DNA of 15,202 nucleotides, taken from positions 1-15,202 of the forward strand of contig CANKNL010000044.1 in assembly GCA_947483345.1 (NCBI GenBank). Direction: 5' to 3'. This DNA comes from Chitinophagaceae bacterium. Lineage in GTDB: Bacteria > Bacteroidota > Bacteroidia > Chitinophagales > Chitinophagaceae. The notes beneath the pieces were generated by a model that did not search any database, was not told the origin of the DNA, and worked only from the letters and a program-made list of their open reading frames with translations. Below are positions 7,852 to 14,853 of this stretch, in pieces. The number at the start of each line of letters is the position of its first letter. The first letter of the stretch is position 1. The position numbers were made by a program, and so were the translations under genes.

Positions 7852-8823
7852 ATGAGTATGGGAACAGGTATTTGTAAAGTTTGTGGTAATGAAACTAATA
7901 ACAAATTGCACCAGGTGAAGGAAATGCAACTGGGGTTAAGAAGCGTATTTACTTACCTGGAATGTGGTAATTGTGGTTGTATGCAGCTGCTTGAAATTCC
8001 ATCAGACCTTGGTAAATACTATCCCAACGAAGGATACTATTCTTTTAACCGGGGTTTAGATCTACGCGTAAAAGCAGATACCCTCCGAACAATAAAAGGC
8101 GCTTATCTGATCTATGGAAAAAATAAATTAGTGGGTAGCCTGTTGTCGATAGGCTATAAAGCACCGGATTATTATGCCTGGATGAAAAATGCCGGGGTTC
8201 AATATGATGATGCTATACTTGATGTGGGTACAGGTAATGGCAGTCTATTATTGGATCTGTTTAAAATTGGGTTTACCAATTTAACAGGCATTGATCCCTT
8301 TATTGATAAAGACCTGGACTATGGAGCCGTAAAAATCTATAAAAAAAGCATTTTTGAAACGACAGGTCAATTTGATTACATCATGCTGCACCATGCTTTT
8401 GAACATATGGATGAGCCACTACAAGTTTTACAACAGCTTTTCAAACTGCTTAAAAAAGGAAAATATTTGTTGATCAGAACCCCTGTTATGGGTGGCTACG
8501 GCTGGAAAAAATATGCTGTAAACTGGATGGATCTTGATGCCCCAAGGCATATTTATATTCATACTTTAAAAAGCATGGAGCTACTGGCAACGCAGGCCGG
8601 GTTTGAGTTACAAAAAACAATTTTTGATGGAAACTACATGAGCCTAATTGGCAGTGATCAATATGCCAAAGACATCGCCTTACCTGATGCCAAATCTTAT
8701 ATGGTCAACAAAGCCACATCGGGATACAGTAAACAGGATATAAAAGAGTTTAAGCGCATTAATTTACAAAACGATAAAGACCGGGAATCTGATCAGGCCG
8801 CCTTCTATTTATTTAAGCCCTGA
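7852..8823 (+). CDS. Class I SAM-dependent methyltransferase with N-terminal Cys4 element
   Basis: A 323-residue protein. The N-terminus carries C8xxC11 and C38xxC41, a zinc-ribbon-like pair also found at the head of sugar C-methyltransferases and related enzymes, followed by the YYPNEGYYSF segment common in that group. The Rossmann methyltransferase core begins near residue 120, with SAM-binding motif I LDVGTGNGS (D124 onwards), and continues with a MLHHAFEHMDEP motif (about 177-188) typical of Methyltransf_23 proteins. The large C-terminal domain of true deoxysugar C-methyltransferases is absent. ATG codons at 7852 and 7858 are both usable; the first is chosen. The neighbours are two glycosyltransferases, so a glycan or glycolipid acceptor is likely but not shown. 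The 3' end overlaps the convergent GT2 gene by 15 bp. Confidence 0.88.
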   Translation: MSMGTGICKVCGNETNNKLHQVKEMQLGLRSVFTYLECGNCGCMQLLEIPSDLGKYYPNEGYYSFNRGLDLRVKADTLRTIKGAYLIYGKNKLVGSLLSIGYKAPDYYAWMKNAGVQYDDAILDVGTGNGSLLLDLFKIGFTNLTGIDPFIDKDLDYGAVKIYKKSIFETTGQFDYIMLHHAFEHMDEPLQVLQQLFKLLKKGKYLLIRTPVMGGYGWKKYAVNWMDLDAPRHIYIHTLKSMELLATQAGFELQKTIFDGNYMSLIGSDQYAKDIALPDAKSYMVNKATSGYSKQDIKEFKRINLQNDKDRESDQAAFYLFKP

Positions 8824-9756
8824 ATTTTTTAGTTTACGATAACATTTTTTCATTAAAGCGGCAGACCATTTGGTTTGTTTGATCAACAGGCGGGGTACCG
8901 GCTTTTGAAAATCAATGATGTCCTGTATATGGTCGGGCAAAGAACCCTGATAACCAAAGTTTCTTATCATGGTTACATTTTTAATGCGAAAGCGCTTTAC
9001 CAAATTCCAAACACAATGAAAAACATAGTCATGTTGCATTAAGAGATTTGATGGAAATTTAGCCAGCATGGATAAATATTCCGGCACTTCTACATGGGGA
9101 TTTTTATACAGTGAATAAGAAACCTGTGTATCATCAGTACCAATATTGATAAGCATTTCAGGTATATACTTGTATCCATGATGTTGTTGCAGGTACCGGA
9201 TATAAAAATCGATATCGACCACCCATTTATATTGGGTATCATAAATAATCCGGTCATCTTTTCGATGCAAAACAGTGCTTGGGTGACCGATCACGTTCAG
9301 AAAAAAAAGATTCAGACTGTTGTCTTCCAGCATCTCTTTTCTGCGGCCGGTTAAAAATTCATTGACTTCTTTTCCGGATGTGTATATATTGTTGCATGCC
9401 GAGAAAATAAAATCGCCAGGTGATGTTAACGCCGCATCTGCAAATAGTTGTAAAGCGTCTGGCCGTGCAAACCAGTCGTCATCATGCATAATTTTTATCC
9501 AATCGCCGCCGGCTTTTTGTATGGCCATGTTCCAATTACCGGGCATGCCTGCCGCGGGGTCATTTTTAGAATACTGTATATTCAGGCGCCCCGAAAAGTT
9601 ATTTACAAGTTCTGTAATCGTATTATCCGGGCTATCGTCGGTAATAATTATTTCATAGTTCGTATACGTTTGCGTTAGGATTGAATTCAATAAACGCTCC
9701 AGATTTCCCGCTCTTTTATAGGCAGGTATACAAATGGAAATAAACGGCTTTTTCAT
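8809..9756 (-). CDS. Family 2 glycosyltransferase
   Basis: A 315-residue GT-A-fold glycosyltransferase. The N-terminus SICIPAYKRAGNLERLL (7-23) and EIIITDDSPDN (35-45) form the nucleotide-sugar binding half. The metal-binding acidic cluster is H91-D92-D93-D94 in KIMHDDDWF, so it should use an activated sugar and a divalent cation. No transmembrane segments or signal peptide are seen, so it probably works at the inner face of the cytoplasmic membrane on a lipid-linked or LPS-type acceptor. The ATG at 9756 gives MKKPFISICIPAY, a normal GT2 start. It is convergent with the methyltransferase and divergent from the GT25 gene. The family is sure; donor and acceptor are unknown. Confidence 0.9.
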   Translation of the reverse strand: MKKPFISICIPAYKRAGNLERLLNSILTQTYTNYEIIITDDSPDNTITELVNNFSGRLNIQYSKNDPAAGMPGNWNMAIQKAGGDWIKIMHDDDWFARPDALQLFADAALTSPGDFIFSACNNIYTSGKEVNEFLTGRRKEMLEDNSLNLFFLNVIGHPSTVLHRKDDRIIYDTQYKWVVDIDFYIRYLQQHHGYKYIPEMLINIGTDDTQVSYSLYKNPHVEVPEYLSMLAKFPSNLLMQHDYVFHCVWNLVKRFRIKNVTMIRNFGYQGSLPDHIQDIIDFQKPVPRLLIKQTKWSAALMKKCYRKLKNSGLK

Positions 9757-9856
9757 AAATAAGTTATGCTGCAGTATCGCTTTTCATTAAAAATAAACTT
9801 TTGTTTTTCAAAATCCGTAAATTCATCATTTTTAAATCTCGCCAGGGTAAAACAGT

Positions 9857-9864
9857 TATTTTTG
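9857..9864 (+). promoter_or_regulatory. Candidate -7 box for the GT25 gene
   Basis: TATTTTTG matches TAnnTTTG exactly and lies 19 nt before the inferred TTG start at 9884. No TTTG is present at the expected -33 distance, so the call rests on the -7 half and its position only. Confidence 0.45.
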
Positions 9865-9883
9865 TACAATTAAATAAATCCCA

Positions 9884-10657
9884 TTGTCAATTCCAATCAA
9901 TATTAGTCATTATCTGAATCAATATTTTGATAAAATTCTGATTGTGTCTGTACCCCGCTTTACGCACCGGCATGAGCGCATAAAAGAAAACCTGGCCGGT
10001 TTGCTTTTTGATTTTTTTTTGGGAACAGATAAATTGCTGCTAAATGGTGAGGCCGTAAAAAATGACGGTACTTATGATGAGTCTAAAGCCCAGCAATTAC
10101 AACGGCAGGGTAAAGCATTGAATATGGGGGAAATTGCCTGTTCCTTATCTCATCGGAATTTATATGAAGCCATGATTGAAAATGACTGGGAAAAAGTGTT
10201 GATCCTTGAGGATGATGTATTGCCGCTGATAGAAAATATGCATCTGCTGCCTGCTGCCCTGATGGCATTGCCACCAAACTGGGAACTGGTTTATCTGGGC
10301 TATTTAAAACACGAAAAAATAACAGCAGGCTTAAAACTTAAGCAACTTGTATATAAAATAGGAAGTGCCTTGGGGTTAATGACCTGGACTTTTAAAATGG
10401 CGGGTAACCTGTTGCCAAAGCCTTACAGCACACATTTAAAAAAAGCAGGATTTCACGATTGTACACATGCCTACGCCATCACAAAGGCCGCCGCAAAAAA
10501 ACTACTGGCTGCACAAACGCCGGTAGTTTACCGGGCCGATGATCTGTTATCGGCAACCATCATGAAGGGAGAACTGAATGCATTTGTAACGGTCCCTAAA
10601 TTCTTTGACCAGGAAATATTTCACAATGCCGCTATTGGTTCTGAAATAAAAAGCTGA
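9884..10657 (+). CDS. Family 25 glycosyltransferase (LPS biosynthesis type)
   Basis: A 257-residue protein of the GT25 family, whose members add sugars to lipooligosaccharide or related surface glycans. The visible family signatures are KILIVSVPRFTHRHERI (17-33, the usual 'IxLxxRxDR' region), MGEIACSLSHRNLY (81-94), the acidic donor/metal motif ILEDDV (107-112) and a late DD at 219-220 (YRADDLLS). The start is TTG at 9884: an in-frame stop lies at 9875-9877, and the first Met codon is residue 81, beyond conserved sequence, so no ATG start is possible. The TGA (10655-10657) directly abuts the stop codon of the convergent TPR gene with no base between. Donor and acceptor are unknown; the flanking GT2 and methyltransferase suggest a surface glycan. 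Confidence 0.88.
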   Translation: MSIPINISHYLNQYFDKILIVSVPRFTHRHERIKENLAGLLFDFFLGTDKLLLNGEAVKNDGTYDESKAQQLQRQGKALNMGEIACSLSHRNLYEAMIENDWEKVLILEDDVLPLIENMHLLPAALMALPPNWELVYLGYLKHEKITAGLKLKQLVYKIGSALGLMTWTFKMAGNLLPKPYSTHLKKAGFHDCTHAYAITKAAAKKLLAAQTPVVYRADDLLSATIMKGELNAFVTVPKFFDQEIFHNAAIGSEIKS

Positions 10658-11794
10658 TTACATTTTATCAATTAATTGCTGCAATTCTTCAACATATTCT
10701 GATTCCATTTTTTTTAATTCAACTATCATTTTCAACGCTTCGGACTTTTGATTTTTTTTGATATAACAGAGCCCCGAATAATACAGGCTTAGCTCTGTTT
10801 TATCAATGGTGAGGGCTTTTTTAAAATTAGTAAGGGCGTCGTCATAATTTTTTAATGAATAATCACTGTAACCCAGTTCGGTATAAGCCGATACATATTG
10901 GTTGTCCAGTTCAATTACTTTTTTCAGAAAGGGAATGGCATCAGCATATTTTTCCAAATCATTATAACACCAGCCGGTCCAATAACTGGCATTTGTGTTA
11001 TCGGAATTTACCTCAAGCGTTTTGGCATAAAGTTTTATCGCTTCAGTAGGATCTTTTTTAAGTTTTCTGTATACATTACCACGTCCGTTAAGTGCAATTT
11101 GCGATTTGGCATCAATGGCCAGCGCCTGGTCATAATAGTTTAACGCCTCATCCGCTTTTTTAAGCGCATAATAGGTATACCCCAACTCATTTAAAAATTT
11201 TACATTATTAGGATTTAATTCATTGGCTTTATTTATTGAGATCAGCGCATCGTCAGTTTTATCCTGATCATTTTCTGATACCGCTTTTCTGTAATACACA
11301 TCATCATCCTTGGTATCGGGCTCGTATTTTATAAACGATTCAAGATTTTCAAGTGCCTTTTTATAATCTTCATCATCATAGTAAATAATGCCCAGATACT
11401 TATAGGCTAAGGCATAATCATCCTTTAGAGAAATACACTTATTATAATTTGCTATCGCAACAGTCTTATTGGCTAACTTATCATTTGCATAGCCCAGTTC
11501 AAGATATATTTTAGATTCTGTTGGCCAAAGTGCTTTAGCTTTTTCCAGATAAGTGATGGCCTCGGTATATTTTTTTAATTCATTACAAGTCCAGCCCGCA
11601 CTATATATCGCTTCTTTATAATTGGGATTTTTGGCAATGGCTTTTTTAAATGAAACCAATGCGTCTGTATATTTTTCTGAATCCTGTAATTTTATGCCTT
11701 CTTCATAAAACTGAAGAGCAGTCTTTGCCGTTTGAGCCGTACTGCTGTTTAATACCAGAAAACAAACTGCTGATAATAGTACTTGTTTTAACAT
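10658..11794 (-). CDS. Exported tetratricopeptide-repeat protein (about 10 TPRs)
   Basis: A 378-residue protein from the ATG at 11794. The frame extends to a GTG at 11824, but the ATG opens a clean signal peptide (MLKQVLLSAVCFLVLNSSTA, then Gln21). After that the whole protein is a run of roughly ten 34-residue TPR units, recognisable by the W/Y-x-x-L/x-G-x-x-Y...A...Y/F...A pattern, for example GWTCNELKKYTEAITYLEKA and ELGYTYYALKKADEAL. TPR arrays form right-handed superhelices that bind peptides or partner proteins; here it would do so in the periplasm. No enzyme domain or membrane anchor is seen. It lies 117 bp downstream of a shorter, similar TPR gene on the same strand, and the two share a closely similar C-terminal end. 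The partner is unknown. Confidence 0.85.
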   Translation of the reverse strand: MLKQVLLSAVCFLVLNSSTAQTAKTALQFYEEGIKLQDSEKYTDALVSFKKAIAKNPNYKEAIYSAGWTCNELKKYTEAITYLEKAKALWPTESKIYLELGYANDKLANKTVAIANYNKCISLKDDYALAYKYLGIIYYDDEDYKKALENLESFIKYEPDTKDDDVYYRKAVSENDQDKTDDALISINKANELNPNNVKFLNELGYTYYALKKADEALNYYDQALAIDAKSQIALNGRGNVYRKLKKDPTEAIKLYAKTLEVNSDNTNASYWTGWCYNDLEKYADAIPFLKKVIELDNQYVSAYTELGYSDYSLKNYDDALTNFKKALTIDKTELSLYYSGLCYIKKNQKSEALKMIVELKKMESEYVEELQQLIDKM

Positions 11795-11911
11795 AGTTGT
11801 ATATTTTGTGCAATGTAATACCACAAACCGGATTAAACAATACCAGCTGGTGGGTATTTATGATAAAAGAAGATGATCTTATAAATAAAAGAGTAGGGTT
11901 AATTTAAAAAA

Positions 11912-12634
11912 CTATTGCATACTGTCAATTTTTTTCTTTAACGAAGCAGCCATTTTTTCGTTTATCTTTTTTAGCGCTTCATATTGTTGCATAGCGCCTG
12001 TTTTATCGTTTAATTCGGTATAACAAAATCCTGAGTAAAGTAGAGCCAGATCAACCACAGAAACGGCCAGATTTTTTTTAAACTGCTCAATACCTTCTGC
12101 ATATTTTTTGCTATAACGGTAGGCATGGCCCAACTCGCCATAAGCAAGTCGGTAGGTATTGTCTATTTTAAGCACTTCTATGGCATTGGTTATGGCCTTA
12201 TCGTAATCTTTTTTGGCATTGTAGGTCCAGGCTAGTCCATAAAATATTTCTTTATTGGCGACATCAATTTTAGCAGCCGCACTATAGTAAAAAAGCGCAG
12301 AGTCTAAATTCTGTTTCAACTCTTTGTAAATTTTCCCCATCGCCATTAAAGCCTCAGTGTATGTCGGATTTAAAAGAAGTGCTTTTTTAAAATGGCTGAT
12401 ACTGTTATCTATTTGTCCGGATTTGATATACACATGACCCAACTCAACATAGGCAGAATCAAATTTTTTATTTAAGGTTAGTGCCTTATTAAAAGCAGTT
12501 ATGGCTTCGGGTAATTGATTATTATTTTTAAATTGGATACCTGAATGAAAAAAAATGCTTGCATTATTTAATTGGGCATGGCCAACCGTATAAGCACATA
12601 AAAAAAGCAGGGCAAAAAAAAATGGTTTCAGCAT
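11912..12634 (-). CDS. Exported tetratricopeptide-repeat protein (about 6 TPRs)
   Basis: A 240-residue protein from the ATG at 12634; the frame is open to 12685, but this Met begins a typical signal peptide (MLKPFFFALLFLCAYTVGHA, then Gln21). Around six TPR units follow, among them SAYVELGHVYIKSGQIDNSI and RLAYGELGHAYRYSKKYAEG. The ending LLYSGFCYTELNDKTGAM...LKKKIDSMQ parallels LYYSGLCYIKKNQKSEAL...LQQLIDKM in the downstream TPR protein, which points to a tandem duplication with later gain or loss of repeats. It should be periplasmic and serve as a protein-binding scaffold. On the minus strand a TTATTTTG box (one mismatch to TAnnTTTG, near 12655) could be its promoter. The specific function is unknown. 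Confidence 0.83.
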   Translation of the reverse strand: MLKPFFFALLFLCAYTVGHAQLNNASIFFHSGIQFKNNNQLPEAITAFNKALTLNKKFDSAYVELGHVYIKSGQIDNSISHFKKALLLNPTYTEALMAMGKIYKELKQNLDSALFYYSAAAKIDVANKEIFYGLAWTYNAKKDYDKAITNAIEVLKIDNTYRLAYGELGHAYRYSKKYAEGIEQFKKNLAVSVVDLALLYSGFCYTELNDKTGAMQQYEALKKINEKMAASLKKKIDSMQ

Positions 12635-12714
12635 CGATTTAATGTATTTCCTGCAAAATAAAAACATTGCTTGTTTATTCAGCAATTAAAATCATAAATA
12701 TATCTTAACCAGCG

Positions 12715-12744
12715 TTTCAGTTAACCACGGCTGCCTTAACTTTG
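12715..12744 (+). promoter_or_regulatory. Predicted promoter of the small CxxC protein gene
   Basis: TAACTTTG (12737-12744) is an exact -7 element. TTTC (12715-12718) lies 18 nt upstream and matches three of four bases of the -33 TTTG. The box ends 9 nt before the ATG at 12754, so the transcript would be nearly leaderless. Confidence 0.7.
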
Positions 12745-12753
12745 TAATATCAG

Positions 12754-12996
12754 ATGAAATATTTTTTAAACATATTAGGGGTGCTGGTTTTGGTGTTGTT
12801 TCTTTCGGCATCCGTGCAGGCACAATGTTCGGTTTGTGCAAAAACGGCTATGCAAATGGGTGAAAAACCTGCACAGGGATTAAATTCGGCTATTCTTTAT
12901 TTGATGTTGATGCCTTTTGCAATAGTGGGATTTATAGGCTATCGCTGGTGGAAGGGGAATAAGAAATTTGAAGAGGAGGAGAGCAGTGGGCAGTAA
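12754..12996 (+). CDS. Small exported CxxC membrane protein, conserved-looking hypothetical
   Basis: An 80-residue protein from the ATG at 12754. It has a signal peptide (residues 1-23, ending SASVQA, then Gln24), followed at once by C25-S-V-C28. Next come a short polar stretch (KTAMQMGEKPAQGLN, 30-44), one transmembrane helix (about 45-63, SAILYLMLMPFAIVGFIGY) and a basic-then-acidic tail (RWWKGNKKFEEEE). A Cys right after the signal would suggest a lipoprotein, but Gln at -1 does not fit a lipobox, so signal peptidase I cleavage before Gln24 is more likely. The CxxC would face the periplasm and could bind metal or haem or form a disulfide. I recall similar mini-proteins next to Bacteroidota respiratory oxidase genes, but nothing here confirms that. 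The last codons and the TAA lie inside a heptad repeat. Confidence 0.8.
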   Translation: MKYFLNILGVLVLVLFLSASVQAQCSVCAKTAMQMGEKPAQGLNSAILYLMLMPFAIVGFIGYRWWKGNKKFEEEESSGQ

Positions 12997-13059
12997 ACAG
13001 TTTGCGGTCCTCAGTTTACAGTAGGCAACCCACGTTCCATTACAAACAGCCCACTGTGG
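12983..13059. repeat. Degenerate heptanucleotide repeat with terminal inverted repeat
   Basis: From 12983 to 13024 the sequence reads as six 7-mers of the form nCAGTnn with one exception: GCAGTGG, GCAGTAA, ACAGTTT, GCGGTCC (variant), TCAGTTT, ACAGTAG. The 7-base phase can be followed more loosely to 13059. The ends of the block form a perfect 8-bp inverted repeat: CAGTGGGC (12984-12991) and GCCCACTG (13049-13056). An inner GTAAAC/GTTTAC pair occurs at 12993-12998 and 13014-13019. Such period-7 arrays resemble short tandem repeats scattered in Bacteroidota and cyanobacterial genomes. The repeat overlaps the 3' end of the small CxxC gene. Confidence 0.7.
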
Positions 13060-13066
13060 ACTTTTA

Positions 13067-13960
13067 TCAGTAATAGTTTTTAATAAAAGCATATAAATTA
13101 AAATCAGCCCCGGCTTCTTCAATTTTTTGTTTCAGGCCAGCCTTGTCAATCGCTTTCATTTTATGTTGTTGAATCAGGTAAAAAGCTTTTTCGGTTAACA
13201 GCCAGGATTTTTTTTCATTTTCGTTATGCTGATTTAAATAATCAGTAATGGCTGTCCATAAATCAATGATACCTTCTTTTTGTGAGGCAACGGTCTTTAT
13301 CACCTGCACGTTATTTTTATCGTTGATACCGGCGGGCATTAACATCAATCTTAAATTCTTTACAAACAGGTCTGCATCAGGCCTGTCGGCTTTATTCACA
13401 ACAAAAACATCGGCGATCTCCATCAATCCGGCCTTCATGGTTTGTACTTCATCGCCGGCTTCTGGTACCACCACAACAATGGTTATATCTGCCAGCCCGG
13501 CAATTTCAATTTCACTTTGTCCTACGCCAACAGTTTCCACGATGATATAATCAAACCCGGCAATTTTCATTAAATCGCTGATCTCAATAATTTTTGGATG
13601 TAAGCCACCTAAAGAACCTCTTGTAGCCAGAGAACGTATAAAAACTTTGGGGTTATTGTACCATTCACTCATTCTGATGCGGTCGCCAAGCAGGGCGCCT
13701 AAATTAAATGGCGAGGAAGGGTCCACACAAATGACTGCAACCGATTTTTCTGCCTTTACCAATAAGCCAATCAAAGCGTCAACCAGTGTGCTTTTGCCGG
13801 CACCCGGCGGACCGGTAATGCCAATAATGGGTGTTTTGGAGAAAGGCAGTTGCTGCAACAGGTCTTCGTAACCGGTTACTTCATTCTCAATATAAGAAAT
13901 GCATCGGGCCAGCGTTTTAGTATGGCCCTGTTTAATTTCATTGATTTGTTGTTGCCACAT
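13067..13960 (-). CDS. meaB: Methylmalonyl-CoA mutase-associated G3E GTPase MeaB
   Basis: MeaB is a P-loop GTPase chaperone that gates cobalamin loading into, and protects, adenosylcobalamin-dependent methylmalonyl-CoA mutase, used in propionate metabolism. The 297 residues are slightly short for a family usually a little above 300. Motifs are GPPGAGKS (50-57), CVDPSSPFNLGALLGDRIRM (78-97), ATRGSLGGL (112-120), the switch/Walker B ETVGVGQSE (142-150) and NKAD (189-192). The ATG at 13960 gives MWQQQINEIKQGHTKTLARCI, an ordinary MeaB start. No mutase gene lies in the window, so the partner must be elsewhere. Older annotations call this family ArgK (a transport ATPase/kinase), which is obsolete. 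The identity is firm. Confidence 0.95.
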   Translation of the reverse strand: MWQQQINEIKQGHTKTLARCISYIENEVTGYEDLLQQLPFSKTPIIGITGPPGAGKSTLVDALIGLLVKAEKSVAVICVDPSSPFNLGALLGDRIRMSEWYNNPKVFIRSLATRGSLGGLHPKIIEISDLMKIAGFDYIIVETVGVGQSEIEIAGLADITIVVVVPEAGDEVQTMKAGLMEIADVFVVNKADRPDADLFVKNLRLMLMPAGINDKNNVQVIKTVASQKEGIIDLWTAITDYLNQHNENEKKSWLLTEKAFYLIQQHKMKAIDKAGLKQKIEEAGADFNLYAFIKNYY

Positions 13961-14062
13961 TAAACAAATGTCATTTTTCTGCAGGCAAATACCAAATTAA
14001 TTAAGTTTTAATTGAGCCGGGTACAAAATTATCCATGCTGTTTTTTAGTGTTTCTTTGCAGT

Positions 14063-14821
14063 ATGAATATTTCGGTTGTTATCATTACAAAAAATGAAGC
14101 CCATATTATTGCCCGTACGCTGCAGAGTTTGCAAACGGTTACCAATGATATGGTAATTGTTGACAGTGGGAGTACTGATGACACGATAGCCATCTGTAAA
14201 AAATATAATGCGACTGTTATTGAAACTGATTGGTCTGGTTATGGGTTCAACAAAAATAAAGGGATTGCGGCCGCAAAATATGATTGGATATTAAGTCTGG
14301 ATGCAGACGAAGCCATTGATGCCGAATTGCAGCAAAGTCTTTTGCAGCTTGTGTTGTCCAATACTGATGAGGTGTTTGAGATCCGGTTTAAAAATTTCTT
14401 TTGTGATCAATGGATTCGTTATGGTGAATGGGGTTTTGATTGGCATATTCGCCTGTTCAACCGTAAAAAAGTACAATGGAATAATGTAGCGGTACATGAA
14501 AACCTCCTATTTCCCGCAGGCGTTACAGTAACAAAACTTAAAGGGAATATTCTGCATTATACTGTGCAAAACCGCCAGGAATATGATGTTAAAACAGACT
14601 ACTATGCCCGGATGAATGCAAAGAAATATGTTGCGGCAGGTAAAAAGCCCAATATCTTTAAACTATACTTTTCTCCTGTGTTTGCTTTTATACAGCATTA
14701 TATTTTCAGGCTGGGCTTTTTGGATGGCGCTGCAGGATTTATTATTGCCAGAACTACTGCACGCTATACTTTTTTAAAGTATAAGTATCTTAAAGACATG
14801 AATAAAAACAGGTCTGCTTAA
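14063..14821 (+). CDS. Family 2 glycosyltransferase, WaaE/KdtX-like
   Basis: A 252-residue protein from the ATG at 14063. The open frame reaches back to a TTG at 14012, but the added residues (MSRVQNYPCC...) are unlike GT2 N-termini, while MNISVVIITKNEAHI is canonical. The core motifs are VVIITKNEAHIIARTL (5-20), VDSGSTDDT (33-41), the nucleotide-sugar/metal motif LDADE (79-83) and the WNNVAVHENL segment (139-148) characteristic of the beta-1,4-glucosyltransferase-like subgroup that includes LPS-core WaaE. A C-terminal hydrophobic/aromatic stretch (LYFSPVFAFIQHYIFRLGF, about 201-219) probably lies on the membrane. Lipid A-core or another envelope glycan is the likely acceptor. The donor sugar cannot be read from sequence. 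Confidence 0.88.
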   Translation: MNISVVIITKNEAHIIARTLQSLQTVTNDMVIVDSGSTDDTIAICKKYNATVIETDWSGYGFNKNKGIAAAKYDWILSLDADEAIDAELQQSLLQLVLSNTDEVFEIRFKNFFCDQWIRYGEWGFDWHIRLFNRKKVQWNNVAVHENLLFPAGVTVTKLKGNILHYTVQNRQEYDVKTDYYARMNAKKYVAAGKKPNIFKLYFSPVFAFIQHYIFRLGFLDGAAGFIIARTTARYTFLKYKYLKDMNKNRSA

Positions 14822-14853
14822 TTTGTCACTCGGTTTTACGGCAACATACGCTT

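Noticed and set aside
7852..10657. Complete polysaccharide operon or genomic island
   Set aside because: Only three genes in alternating orientation, without flippase, polymerase, sugar-nucleotide synthesis or mobility genes, and with codon and base composition not obviously unlike the neighbours.
11839..11858. Inverted repeat AATACC/GGTATT (with inner palindrome ACCAGCTGGT) between the two TPR genes as a terminator
   Set aside because: The stem is only 6 bp and the following minus-strand sequence GTTTAATCC is a poor U tract; it could equally be an operator or chance.
12754..12996. Lipoprotein assignment based on the Cys after the signal peptide
   Set aside because: The residues before Cys25 are Q-A-Q, which does not fit the lipobox requirement for a small residue at -1.
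12880..13122. Minus-strand frame extending across the heptad repeat and the meaB 3' end
   Set aside because: It overlaps two real genes and gets its length from the repeat; no domain or start signal supports it.
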